Below, in pieces: positions 1 to 9,147 of a stretch of 24,228 nt of DNA (positions within the stretch are counted from its first letter, which is position 1; every line of letters begins with the position of its first letter). The notes below the pieces were generated by a model. The model had not been told where the DNA came from, searched no databases, and saw only the letters and a list, made by a program, of their open reading frames with translations. A program made the position numbers and the translations under genes. The DNA is from Ruminococcaceae bacterium UBA1244 (GTDB lineage: Bacteria > Bacillota > Clostridia > Oscillospirales > Acutalibacteraceae): assembly GCA_002308635.1 (NCBI GenBank), contig DBWG01000057.1, positions 1 through 24,228 of the forward strand, in the 5' to 3' direction.

Positions 1-213
1 TTTTTAGAGACTGAATAGTTACAATTTTTTATTATTATTGTATTATTATATTCTAATAATGATTTAATTGCTTTTTTGTACAAATTACATCAATATTCTG
101 AGACAGAATTATAAAGTGCAGCACAGTAACTGTAACGTTTATTGCTTTACAGTAAAAAATGGTGCATTTTTCAGTTTTTAAGAGAAATTTGCTGTAAAGC
201 TGTACAGCTTTCG
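1..213. other. AT-rich gene-free left edge
   Basis: No gene that I can support lies here. The stretch is very AT-rich, with runs of ATT/TTA triplets at 30-60. Positions 196-211 hold a perfect 16-nt palindrome (AAAGCTGTACAGCTTT) just past the mntP stop. It could fold at the 3' end of the mntP message, but no U-tract follows it on the minus strand, so I do not call it a terminator. A minus-strand TATAAT (complement of 45-50) might serve a gene left of the window, but no good -35 box accompanies it. Confidence 0.4.
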
Positions 214-774
214 TTACATAATAAAAGCAGACTTTATTCCAAGTATTATCAGAATGATGCCTCCTGCCCTTTCTGCGTAGGACGGCTTGAACCGGTGAAA
301 ACTATTTCCGATGCAGAATCCGGCATAAGACAGCACAAATGTGACAAGACCTATTATAAAAACAGTCAAAAACATTTTCGCAGGAGAATCCGCACCTGCT
401 GCGGAAGGAAGCACAGTACCAACGGCAAGAGCATCCATGCTCGTGGCAGCGGAAAACAGCAGCAGTTCCTTTATGCCAACGGCTGTCAGCGATGAAAGCG
501 GTGATCTTGAAGAATCATAAAGCATTTTTATTCCCAATAGAATGAACACAGCCGCAGAAAAGATGTTTTCTTTTCCTTCGATCATTCCGCTTCCGACTTT
601 TCCGATGCTCCATCCGAGAATCGGCATAAGCATCTGAAAAGTTCCGAACAATGCTCCTGTCAGAAGGGCTGTTTTTATATAACGTCCCCTTTTTTTGATG
701 CCGCAGCAGACAGAAACCGCCATAGCATCGGCGGCAAGTGAAGTTCCTATCGCTAATGCCGAAAATACTTCCAT
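214..774 (-). CDS. mntP: MntP-family manganese exporter
   Basis: Predicted 186-residue integral membrane protein of the MntP (former YebN) family, which exports Mn2+ across the cytoplasmic membrane. The two-fold family repeat is visible: a DAMAVS motif in the first helix (about residue 15) and a DALAVG motif in the second half (about 117). These carry the conserved membrane Asp residues. About six hydrophobic segments are seen, and the length matches the usual ~185-190. The start at 774 is chosen because CAGGAGGAAA (781-790 on the complement) sits just upstream. A longer reading from 828 would begin inside the addA terminator hairpin. The gene lies directly behind addA, with a terminator whose U-tract ends only about 8 nt before the mntP ribosome site. 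No yybP-ykoY manganese riboswitch is visible in the short leader. Confidence 0.9.
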   Translation of the reverse strand: MEVFSALAIGTSLAADAMAVSVCCGIKKRGRYIKTALLTGALFGTFQMLMPILGWSIGKVGSGMIEGKENIFSAAVFILLGIKMLYDSSRSPLSSLTAVGIKELLLFSAATSMDALAVGTVLPSAAGADSPAKMFLTVFIIGLVTFVLSYAGFCIGNSFHRFKPSYAERAGGIILIILGIKSAFIM

Positions 775-796
775 AAAATCTTTCCTCCTGCATAAT

Positions 797-826
797 AAAA
801 AAGAGCATGAGTTTTTTCTCATGCTC
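797..826 (-). terminator. Intrinsic terminator after addA
   Basis: A perfect 9-bp stem (803-811 with 818-826, GAGCATGAG/CTCATGCTC) has a 6-nt loop and is followed on the minus strand by six U (complement of 797-802). It lies 25 nt past the addA stop. The mntP ribosome site begins almost at once after the U-tract, so it could also limit read-through into mntP. Confidence 0.85.
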
Positions 827-850
827 AATTCTATGCGGTATCGTTTTTCT

Positions 851-3800
851 TTATACCGTAAGCTCTATTTCCATGCCCTTGTGGATGGAATAGATCATAC
901 AGCTTTTTATCGGAAGGTCAAAAAGCTGTCGGGCAGCTTTTTTGTAAAGGCTGAGCTGTTTTGAATATTTATCTGACAGTTCGGAAATATCCTTTATCCT
1001 GTCGGTCTTATAGTCCAGAATGATGATACCGTCACTCTCAAAAATAAGACAGTCTATTGCTCCCTGAAGTATGACTTTTTCATCCTCCGGATATGAGTCA
1101 TCAATATCTGATGCGGAAATATTAACGGTAAAGCGGTATTCCCTCAGAAGCTTTTCTGCATTTTTAATGTGAGAAAAAAGCCTGCTTTCGGTGAACTTCC
1201 TGATATCATCGATGCGTATAGCCTCCGACTGTTCTTTGTTGAGAGAACCCTGCTGAGTCAGGCGGCTAAGCTCCTTTTCGGGACTGTGTTCTATCTGTGA
1301 AAAATCAGCATACTGCAGGAATCTGTGCATTGCCGTACCCCTTTCCGCACCGGTCATGTTATCTTCCTGCATGAAGGACGGGCGGGATCTTGCAATAAAT
1401 ATATCCATCATATCATTGTGAACAAGAGCGGATGCGGATACCTTTGAAGGTATGACAGTCCTTATTGAATCCCTATATTCTTCGGCAAAGCGGGTCTCTA
1501 TCCGGCTGAGAAGCTCTTTATCGACTGATGCCCGGGTTAATACCGTCTCTTGTGTTTTTTGTTCTTCCTCCACAGAGGAAACAAAGACATATTTCCATTT
1601 GCTGTCTGATGCAAAGACCGGAAGATCATCTCTTTCGGCAAACGATCTCAGTTCCTTCATGGATGGGTGAACCATTGCACACATTATTATCCAGTCTGCA
1701 AGCGATGAAGCGGCACTCACCGAAAACGGTGAGATCCTTCCGTCTTTGATCTTGACAAGGGCACCGATCTTTTTGATCTTGTTTTCGAGAGATTCCGGTG
1801 AGGATGCAGGATAGGAAACTACTGAAATAAGCTGTTCCTTTGCACGTGTCATTGCAACATAGAGTACACGCATCGCTTCACTCACATCTTCGTTGTTTTT
1901 GCACAGCGAGATAACATTTCTCTGAAGCGTGTTGAATTTCAGCATATTGTCACGGTCGATCGTTTTCAGTCCAAGACCAAGATCTGCATGACACATGATC
2001 TCATCATCAGTGTTGTTTCCTTTTGAGTTGAGAGACGCAAGGATACACACAGGAAATTCCAGACCCTTTGAATGATGTATGCTCATTATCTTCACAGAAT
2101 CGGCAGGTATAGTGTCTCCTGCGCTTATTTCTGTACCGCTCTCTTCAAGGTGTTCAATATGACGGACAAATCCCGTAAGACCATATCTGCTGTTTTTTTC
2201 GTAGTCACGGACAAAATTCAGGAATTTGCGGATATTCCTTATCCTTATGTTGCCGTTTTCAGAGGTGTTTATTATCGGAAGAAATCCGGTCAGTTCAAAA
2301 AACGTATCAAGAAGTCTGCTTACCGACACTGTTACCGAAAGCTTTCTGAGACGGTCAAATACTTCAATGAAATAAATGCACTTCTTTTGCAGAACAGCAT
2401 CTCCGGCGCTGTCTGATGCACACGAACAGATCTTGCTGTAAATGTATTTTTCTTGATAGTCCGTTTTGAGGTCGGTAAGGTCATCAGCAGTAAAGCTGAA
2501 TACCGGACACAAAAGGAGCGCAAGAACCGGAATATCCTGAAGAGGATTATCAATTGTTTTAAGAAGAGATAAAACAATGTTTATCTCATAGCATCCGAAA
2601 AGACTGTAGGGCTTGTCAATATAGGCAGGAACTCCGCAGCGGTTGAGAACATCAGCGTATGTCTGACCATGAGACGAAACAAAGCGCATAAGTATTGCAA
2701 AATCTCCGAATGTCGCAGGTCTCTCTCTTCCGTTTTCGGTCACCATCATTCCCTGCCGAATCTTTTTCTTTATCATTCCCGCAATATAGGCGGCTTCTTT
2801 TTCATAAAGATCCGCTTCCTCATCATCGTCAGATGAGCCTGCACCCATACTATAACCATCGAGCAAATGTATCTCATGTGAAGGAAGATCAGTCTCAGGA
2901 TATTCAGCACCTGTTGTCAGTTTTTCATCTTCATTATACTCTATCTCTCCGACACGTTCTGACATGATCGAGTGAAAAACAAAGTTTACAGTATTGATTA
3001 TCCCGTCACGGCTGCGGAAATTCTTGTCAAGTATGATAGTGGCGGGAAATACAGGATCATCCCTGTTATAGCGTACCGAAGCGGCACGACGGTTCTTGAA
3101 TATTTCCGGCATTGCCTCACGAAAGCGATAAATGCTCTGTTTTATATCTCCGACAACAAAAAGATTCTTCTCGTCCTGTGAGACAAAACGGAAGATACAT
3201 TCCTGAGTTTCGTTTGTATCCTGATATTCGTCCACCATGATCTGGTCATACTGCTGAGAAAGCGTTTTTGCGAAATCTGTTTTTTTCATGCCATTATCGG
3301 TATTTTCAGTCAAAAGCATGAGCATAAGGTGTTCAAGGTCGGAGAAATCAAGAATGCCTTTCTCCTTCTTGGCATCAAAATATCTTTTATAGAAGCATTT
3401 CAGGATATCACAAAGTTCAAGTACGGCAGGATATAAAAGCTCGGCATCCTTTTTGTATATTTCTTCTGTAATACCGAAGATCGACAGGTTGTCGCATACT
3501 GCCGTATGGATATTGTCAAAGCAGTTTTTTACGATCCTGCATTCTTCCTCGGATGGAGGATTTTTCTTGCTGGCCGGCTTGCGGTAGGAAACATTTTTGT
3601 ACGATGTCATGCAGTCTGAAATTTTGTCCCATTCCCTGTCTTTTACTGCCTCAGTAAGCGATGACAAAAAGTTTTTCAGATAATTGAGCTTGTTTTCACC
3701 GCAGGTCGCTGTACCCGTACAAAAAACAGGATTTGAAACGATAACTTCCTCAGCTTCCTCAAGAAGCTCAGTCATGTATGTGATAGCTGAACTAAGCTGT

Positions 3801-4450
3801 CCGATAGCATGGTCTGCAAAAATCGTTTTTTGCACTGGTATCTCTGGATCGTAAAATTCCGATACCATATCCAGCCACATCGACGGGAACGGATGGGCGC
3901 TGCTGCTTTCGTAGACGTTGAGTATGTTTTTTTCAAGATCCTTGTCGGATTTTGAGGCGGATAATATCTCGCTCAGCAGTCGGAACGATCCGCTGCCAGA
4001 TGAATAGCGCTCCTCGATCATATCTGAGATGATCCTGTGTTTGAGTATGTTGGATTCGCCTTCGGATGCGATACGGAAATCCTGATCTATATCAAGAAGA
4101 TAAAAGTTTTCTCTGATGATCCTGCTGCAAAAGCTGTGTATCGTACAGATATCCGCATTCGGGAGCAAAAGCTGCTGACGGCGCAGGGCTGTGTTATCCG
4201 GATCATAGAACAGAAGATCGTCTATCGCCGCCGATATCCTTGAACGCATCTCCTCCGCAGCCGCTTTTGTGAATGTTACTATCAAAAGTCTGTCTGCCGG
4301 AACAGGGTTCTCCTTGTCGGTAAGAAGCCTGATGACACGCTGAACAAGAACTCTTGTTTTTCCGGAACCCGCAGCTGCCGAAACGATTATAGAGCCGCCC
4401 GATGCGTCAATGGCATCCTGTTGGGCGGGAGTAAATTTCATATCACTCAT
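851..4450 (-). CDS. addA: AddA helicase-nuclease subunit
   Basis: The 1199-residue AddA subunit of the AddAB ATP-dependent helicase/exonuclease, which resects double-strand breaks for RecA-dependent repair in the cytoplasm. Superfamily 1 motifs are in order: Q motif FTPAQQDAI (residues 6-14), Walker A AAAGSGKT (25-32), Walker B VDEYQDTN, a motif V segment (SIHHSKGLEFPV) and motif VI (VLYVAMTRAKEQ). The C-terminal RecB-type nuclease domain has GTAMHRFLQ, then AIDCLIF and LDYKTD, so the catalytic Asp and Lys are intact. Length is normal for Firmicutes. The start at 4450 is preferred because AGGAGG (4460-4465 complement) lies 9 nt upstream; an upstream ATG at 4474 would precede this ribosome site. 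It overlaps the 3' end of addB by 8 nt, so the two are probably translationally coupled. Confidence 0.97.
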   Translation of the reverse strand: MSDMKFTPAQQDAIDASGGSIIVSAAAGSGKTRVLVQRVIRLLTDKENPVPADRLLIVTFTKAAAEEMRSRISAAIDDLLFYDPDNTALRRQQLLLPNADICTIHSFCSRIIRENFYLLDIDQDFRIASEGESNILKHRIISDMIEERYSSGSGSFRLLSEILSASKSDKDLEKNILNVYESSSAHPFPSMWLDMVSEFYDPEIPVQKTIFADHAIGQLSSAITYMTELLEEAEEVIVSNPVFCTGTATCGENKLNYLKNFLSSLTEAVKDREWDKISDCMTSYKNVSYRKPASKKNPPSEEECRIVKNCFDNIHTAVCDNLSIFGITEEIYKKDAELLYPAVLELCDILKCFYKRYFDAKKEKGILDFSDLEHLMLMLLTENTDNGMKKTDFAKTLSQQYDQIMVDEYQDTNETQECIFRFVSQDEKNLFVVGDIKQSIYRFREAMPEIFKNRRAASVRYNRDDPVFPATIILDKNFRSRDGIINTVNFVFHSIMSERVGEIEYNEDEKLTTGAEYPETDLPSHEIHLLDGYSMGAGSSDDDEEADLYEKEAAYIAGMIKKKIRQGMMVTENGRERPATFGDFAILMRFVSSHGQTYADVLNRCGVPAYIDKPYSLFGCYEINIVLSLLKTIDNPLQDIPVLALLLCPVFSFTADDLTDLKTDYQEKYIYSKICSCASDSAGDAVLQKKCIYFIEVFDRLRKLSVTVSVSRLLDTFFELTGFLPIINTSENGNIRIRNIRKFLNFVRDYEKNSRYGLTGFVRHIEHLEESGTEISAGDTIPADSVKIMSIHHSKGLEFPVCILASLNSKGNNTDDEIMCHADLGLGLKTIDRDNMLKFNTLQRNVISLCKNNEDVSEAMRVLYVAMTRAKEQLISVVSYPASSPESLENKIKKIGALVKIKDGRISPFSVSAASSLADWIIMCAMVHPSMKELRSFAERDDLPVFASDSKWKYVFVSSVEEEQKTQETVLTRASVDKELLSRIETRFAEEYRDSIRTVIPSKVSASALVHNDMMDIFIARSRPSFMQEDNMTGAERGTAMHRFLQYADFSQIEHSPEKELSRLTQQGSLNKEQSEAIRIDDIRKFTESRLFSHIKNAEKLLREYRFTVNISASDIDDSYPEDEKVILQGAIDCLIFESDGIIILDYKTDRIKDISELSDKYSKQLSLYKKAARQLFDLPIKSCMIYSIHKGMEIELTV

Positions 4451-7400
4451 TTTTCGTTTCCTCCTTTGGGGCAATTATTTCAAATACTGCACTGTTTTTC
4501 ATGCTTTCGATCCTGCGGACGGGTTTTCCTTCTTCAAAACCGCAGACTGTTTTGTAGTCGCAATATGTGCAGGCGTCGTTTCCGCTGCCTTTTGCAGGTT
4601 TTCGTCCGATTTTCCCGTCATAAAGCGACTGTGCCATGCCGATAAGCTTGCTGTCGATATATGAGAATATCTTGCCGTAGGTTTCGAGGTCGGCAAAGTT
4701 TTTATCCGTTCCTGAAAGCTTTCCGTCAGAATTGAGTTTTGCGGGAATGAATATGCCTTTTAGTCCGTTTTCCATAGCGGACAGTATTTCTGTGTCGTTT
4801 ATAAGCAGCCCGTTCATACGGAATGAAGAACGCTGGTTCTTTTTTGATTCCGCAATATTTTCTTCTGAGCGGTATTCTCCGGTCTTTGCTGTCGGTGTTG
4901 AAGGCATATAAAGTATCCCGGCAGGAGCAAGGGCATAGCGTTCGTTTTCGGAATAGCGCTCCTTGCCGTTTTTTTCAATGATGGACAGATACAAGAGCAT
5001 CTGGATATTGAGACCGTATATTATGTCGGACAGACGGAATTTTTTAGTGCCTGTTTTATAGTCGACTATTCTTATATATTTTTCGTTGTTGCGGACATAG
5101 GTATCAACACGGTCGACCTTTCCAACGATACTTATATTTTCGCCTGTCGGCAGAGTCAGTTCATATTCAGGAAGAGGGCCGCTGCTGCCGATACCAAGTT
5201 CAAAATCCACAGGAACAAAGCTGCTGACCTTAAATTCCTCAATAAGACGTTTGAGAAGGATAGCGGTATTTTTTTCGACAGATCCGAACTGTGCCATAAA
5301 TCTGCCCGTGCGTTCTTCGTCTCCGCCGATCTCTTTGAAATATTCAGCTATATATTTTTTTATAAGCTCAAGCAGCCTTTCTTCATCCGCAGATTTCAAT
5401 TCTTCAAAGTCCTCGCATCTGAGGAGATTTTCAAGAATAAAATGTACTGCACTTCCGTACATACCGGGATCTGCCGAGGCTCTTTTTCTCGGATATGCCT
5501 TCAGACCATAACTGCAAAAATACCTGAACGGACATTGATAAAATGTTTCTGTCTGTGAAGCGGAAAGAGAGAGCTTTTCGCCAAAGAGCTTTCTTGTCCT
5601 TTTTCTGTCTGAAATCTCATAAGGAGATTCATTTACCATCCGTTCTATAGCGTCAAGCTTGTATGAGTATTCCGGTGAATTGCAGAAGTATTCTTTTAGT
5701 GTTGCAGAAACTGACGACTCTTCTCTCCACACGGACGCTAACTCTTCAAACGACTGACGCGGCGTTAAATATCTTTCATCTGCGGGGATATCACAGCTAT
5801 GTCTGATATTGATATTTCCAAGAATTGCACAGACTTCCCTGACGATCAAGGATGCTTCACAGCGTTCTCCCTTTGAGTTTGAACGGTGGCTGCTTATATA
5901 AAGCTTTTCGGAAGGCATTGAAAGAGCTGCATAGGCATTGAATTTTTCTTTGAGTGAGGCTCCATAAACAGGATCATAGAGCGGCAGTTCCATACCGATA
6001 AGGGCTGTTCTTTCACTGTCGCTGAAAAGACCTGATGCCGCAGGAACAGCCGGAAATACCCCTTCAAGAGCGCCTATCACGAATACCGCTTTCTGTGACT
6101 GTGTGCGGAAAGTTCCGGCAGTACCGACAGTGACGTGGTCAAGAGTCTGAGGAATGTCTGAAAGCGGATTTTTGCGGATCATTATTCTGAACAGTTCGAG
6201 GTATCTTCTGCTGTCAAGCTTTTTATCACAAAGTACCGAATACATCTTGTCGAGGAGCATCATGGCAGCGTCCCATACTCTTGCTTCGGTCTCCTTCTGT
6301 TTTATTTCCTCGGGCTTGCTGAAGCGGTTCACATGAAGGCGCATTTTTTGGGCTGTTCCGAGCTTTTGGAGAAGCATAAATACCGCCTTGGAAATGTCTC
6401 CTCCGTTTTGTGAAGAAGAAAGCCTTTCAGAAAACTCAACAAGAGGATTTATGACTTTTTGACGGAGGGATTCTATATATTCTATCTTTTCCGCATTTAT
6501 TTCTGCCTTATTTCCGTCAGGATTCATCGTAAACGGAGATTTCCAGCGGACACCCTTTATATCCCAGATATAGACGTAGTTTTCAAGGGCATAAACATCC
6601 TGCGGTTCAAGAGGTGTGAGATCTGTTTTGAGATAAGTCAGGATACTTTCGGTGCTGAATGAGGAATGAACTATTTCAAATGCCGAAAGCATCAGCCGTA
6701 TGAGAGGCTTTTCTTCAAGCAGGCTCGGATCAGACATAAAGAAAGGTATACCGTACTTCGGAAATTCCGAGTTTATCAGACTCTTGTACATTTCCGGATC
6801 ACGGAGTATCACGGTGATATCTCCGTATGAATAGCCGTTTTCACGAACAAGCTTGGAAATGTCCCTTGCTGTCTGTCTGATCTCGTCATATTCATCGTCA
6901 GCTTCATAGATACTGACAGCACCATCATCTGTCAGATAAGGGTCTCCGTCAAAACGAAAAACGGATTCTTCAACTGCCGCAAGAGACGGATATTTATACC
7001 GGTACTGTTTTTCAAGCCAGGTCACCTTTATATCTTCCTTACCGCATTTTTTTGCTGTCTCAGAAAGAAGCCTCAGTGTCATGTCCGGCTCACGGAATAT
7101 AGAATTTTCTACATTTTTAGCCGTGCTTTTGTCGCAGCAAAGCGCAGCGGTAATTTCCTCAGCCTGTTCTATTATACAGGAGAGTACTTTCAGTTCCTGA
7201 CCGGAAAAGCCGTTGAATGAATCAATAAAAACTGTCTTTCCTTCAAAATAATCGTGGGTACAAAGTATTTCGTAGAGCCTTGTCATGTCGTCATCGGGAT
7301 CTGAAAATGCACCGCAGAGAAGCGCATCATAGGCGGAATATACGTCCGCACATTCCGTAAGCTTTCTGCGGAGACGCACGTTTTCTGTTTGTTCCGCAGT

Positions 7401-7811
7401 TCTGTAGAGCATCTCAGGTGTTACCGTACACATTTTGAATTCGTTGACCGCAGAAGCCATCAATTCCGCAAAATCGCTGCGTTTGCATCGGCTGCTGTAA
7501 AGCATAAGCTTGTCAGACATTTGTTCCGCAGCAAGGCTCATCAGTACGATTTTTACGCCATCGTCTATGCGTTTGTTTTCAGAGATGCCATATTCTTCCG
7601 TCACTGTGTCATAAAGCCTTTTAAAGCTCAGGACACTTACTTTAGATGCTTTTTTTGCTCCAAGATCGTCAAGTATCCTTTTTTCGTTCTGAAAGGTACT
7701 TTGTTCGGGGACAAGAAGAACAATATCTTTTTGTCCTGCCTGTTTGCTTATCAAGCGGTGTATCATTTCGGTTTTTCCGCTGCCGCTTCTTCCTGCTATG
7801 ATCTGAAACAT
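4443..7811 (-). CDS. addB: AddB helicase-nuclease subunit
   Basis: The 1122-residue AddB partner of AddA. Walker A GRSGSGKT is at residues 7-14. The C-terminal nuclease domain carries GKVDRVDTY and IVDYKTGTKKF, giving the RecB-type D...D-x-K active site. The four Fe-S cluster ligands of AddB are present: Cys760 (QCPFRYFC) and the C-terminal CX2CX5C at Cys1081, Cys1084 and Cys1090. By family knowledge AddB supplies Chi recognition and one of the two nucleases. The start at 7811 has an AGGAAG-type ribosome site (about 7820-7825 complement). It is first in the addBA operon. The leader to the prfB terminator is only about 60 nt; a -10-like ATAATA is present there but I cannot assign a good -35. 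Confidence 0.97.
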   Translation of the reverse strand: MFQIIAGRSGSGKTEMIHRLISKQAGQKDIVLLVPEQSTFQNEKRILDDLGAKKASKVSVLSFKRLYDTVTEEYGISENKRIDDGVKIVLMSLAAEQMSDKLMLYSSRCKRSDFAELMASAVNEFKMCTVTPEMLYRTAEQTENVRLRRKLTECADVYSAYDALLCGAFSDPDDDMTRLYEILCTHDYFEGKTVFIDSFNGFSGQELKVLSCIIEQAEEITAALCCDKSTAKNVENSIFREPDMTLRLLSETAKKCGKEDIKVTWLEKQYRYKYPSLAAVEESVFRFDGDPYLTDDGAVSIYEADDEYDEIRQTARDISKLVRENGYSYGDITVILRDPEMYKSLINSEFPKYGIPFFMSDPSLLEEKPLIRLMLSAFEIVHSSFSTESILTYLKTDLTPLEPQDVYALENYVYIWDIKGVRWKSPFTMNPDGNKAEINAEKIEYIESLRQKVINPLVEFSERLSSSQNGGDISKAVFMLLQKLGTAQKMRLHVNRFSKPEEIKQKETEARVWDAAMMLLDKMYSVLCDKKLDSRRYLELFRIMIRKNPLSDIPQTLDHVTVGTAGTFRTQSQKAVFVIGALEGVFPAVPAASGLFSDSERTALIGMELPLYDPVYGASLKEKFNAYAALSMPSEKLYISSHRSNSKGERCEASLIVREVCAILGNINIRHSCDIPADERYLTPRQSFEELASVWREESSVSATLKEYFCNSPEYSYKLDAIERMVNESPYEISDRKRTRKLFGEKLSLSASQTETFYQCPFRYFCSYGLKAYPRKRASADPGMYGSAVHFILENLLRCEDFEELKSADEERLLELIKKYIAEYFKEIGGDEERTGRFMAQFGSVEKNTAILLKRLIEEFKVSSFVPVDFELGIGSSGPLPEYELTLPTGENISIVGKVDRVDTYVRNNEKYIRIVDYKTGTKKFRLSDIIYGLNIQMLLYLSIIEKNGKERYSENERYALAPAGILYMPSTPTAKTGEYRSEENIAESKKNQRSSFRMNGLLINDTEILSAMENGLKGIFIPAKLNSDGKLSGTDKNFADLETYGKIFSYIDSKLIGMAQSLYDGKIGRKPAKGSGNDACTYCDYKTVCGFEEGKPVRRIESMKNSAVFEIIAPKEETKNE

Positions 7812-7872
7812 AATATCACTTCCTTTTCTTTAATATTATCATTGTGTGTGTCCGTTTTTTCGTATTACTAAA

Positions 7873-7904
7873 ATACACCAAATACTTTTTGGTATTTGGT
7901 GTAT
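7873..7904 (-). terminator. Intrinsic terminator after prfB
   Basis: A perfect 13-bp inverted repeat (7873-7885 with 7892-7904) has a 6-nt loop. It begins 6 nt past the prfB stop and is followed on the minus strand by a short U-run (UUUU within AUUUUAG). It separates prfB from addBA. Confidence 0.8.
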
Positions 7905-7909
7905 GGGGA

Positions 7910-9043
7910 TCATTCCTCTGAAAAATCATTATTAAGTTTGTTGAGACTGGCGGCTTTAAGATACGCATTTATAAATCCGTCAAGATCTCCGTCCATAACG
8001 GCGTTGATATTTCCTGTCTCATAGCTTGTACGGTGATCCTTTACCATAGTGTATGGCATAAATACGTATGAACGTATCTGAGCGCCCCATGCAATCTCCT
8101 TCTGAACGCCCTTGATATCTTCTATCTTTTCAAGATGCTCACGTTCCTTGATCTCAAGAAGCTTGGATTTGAGCATCATCATTGCGATATCCCTGTTCTG
8201 ATACTGGCTTCTTTCTACCTGTGACGCAACAACGATACCTGTCGGGATATGAGTAAGACGTACTGCCGATGAGGTCTTGTTGACCTTCTGTCCGCCTGCA
8301 CCGCTCGCACGGTAAACATCCATCTTTACATCTTCGGGACGTATCTCTATCTCTATTGTATTGTCGATCTCAGGCATAACTTCGATAGAAGCAAACGATG
8401 TATGTCTTCTGCCGGATGAATCAAACGGAGAGACCCGCACCAGTCTGTGAACACCGGATTCGCTTTTGAGGTAGCCGTAAGCGTTCTCGCCTTCGATAAG
8501 CAGAACCGCACTTTTCAGTCCGGCTTCTTCGCCGTCAAGATAGTCTACCTCCTTGACTTTGAAGTCATGCTGTTCCGCCCACTTGTTGTACATTCTGTAG
8601 AGCATCTCAGCCCAATCCTGCGCCTCTGTTCCGCCTGCTCCGGCATGGAAGGTGAGTATTGCGTTTTTGGAATCATATTCTCCTGTGAGAAGAGTCTGGA
8701 GACGCTGCTTCTCATAATTATGAACTACAGCATTAAGCTCCTGCTGAGCCTCGTCTAAAAGCGAAAGATCCTCTTCCTCATTTGCAAGCTCGATCAGAGC
8801 AAGCGTATCGTCATAAGCGGTAACAAGCTCATCATAAGCTGCAACCTTGTTTTTGAGCGCTCCCGTTTTTTGGAGGATCTTCTGGGAATTTTCTACATCG
8901 TCCCAGAAACCCGGCTGTGCTGCACGCTGTTCAAGCTGTTCGATCTCCATTTTCATCCTGTCAAGTCCGAGTGCGCCTGACAATTCCTTTATTTCAGGTT
9001 CGAGAGCTTCAAGCTGAAGCTTCAGTTCTTCAAATTGTAACAT
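7910..9043 (-). CDS. prfB: Peptide chain release factor 2, no frameshift site
   Basis: RF2, 377 residues, which hydrolyses peptidyl-tRNA at UGA and UAA codons. The stop-codon tripeptide SPF is at 205-207 and the catalytic GGQ at 250-252, the same GGQ position as E. coli RF2. An N-terminal coiled-coil domain precedes them. Unlike most bacterial prfB genes this one is a single open frame: codons 27-28 read CTT GAC (8960-8965), where the programmed +1 site CTT TGA C normally stands. No Shine-Dalgarno-like AGGGGG precedes it. RF2 level is therefore not controlled by the usual UGA-dependent frameshift. The start at 9043 has AAGGAG at about 9058-9063. The gene has its own promoter (9095-9123) and terminator. 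Confidence 0.97.
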   Translation of the reverse strand: MLQFEELKLQLEALEPEIKELSGALGLDRMKMEIEQLEQRAAQPGFWDDVENSQKILQKTGALKNKVAAYDELVTAYDDTLALIELANEEEDLSLLDEAQQELNAVVHNYEKQRLQTLLTGEYDSKNAILTFHAGAGGTEAQDWAEMLYRMYNKWAEQHDFKVKEVDYLDGEEAGLKSAVLLIEGENAYGYLKSESGVHRLVRVSPFDSSGRRHTSFASIEVMPEIDNTIEIEIRPEDVKMDVYRASGAGGQKVNKTSSAVRLTHIPTGIVVASQVERSQYQNRDIAMMMLKSKLLEIKEREHLEKIEDIKGVQKEIAWGAQIRSYVFMPYTMVKDHRTSYETGNINAVMDGDLDGFINAYLKAASLNKLNNDFSEE

Positions 9044-9094
9044 ATATTACTCACCGCTCCTTAAAGTATGCCTTTTTATCAAACTAACTTTATT

Positions 9095-9123
9095 ATTATA
9101 AAATAAAATCTCCAAAATGTAAA
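9095..9123 (-). promoter_or_regulatory. Sigma-A-type promoter for prfB
   Basis: On the minus strand, TTTACA (9118-9123), a 17-nt spacer, then TATAAT (9095-9100). It lies about 52 nt upstream of the prfB start, between the ABC permease stop and prfB. The match is close to consensus, with one mismatch in the -35. Confidence 0.75.
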
Positions 9124-9147
9124 GCATATTAATAAAATTTTCGCAGT

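Noticed and set aside
28..60. Possible CRISPR-like or microsatellite repeat of ATT triplets
   Set aside because: The triplets are irregular and very short; they look like ordinary AT-rich intergenic DNA.
142..495. Plus-strand reading frame over mntP
   Set aside because: It is antisense to mntP, with no ribosome site or recognisable domain; mntP has clear family motifs.
775..850. yybP-ykoY manganese riboswitch before mntP
   Set aside because: The leader is only 77 nt after the addA stop and is filled by the terminator; no conserved riboswitch core is present.
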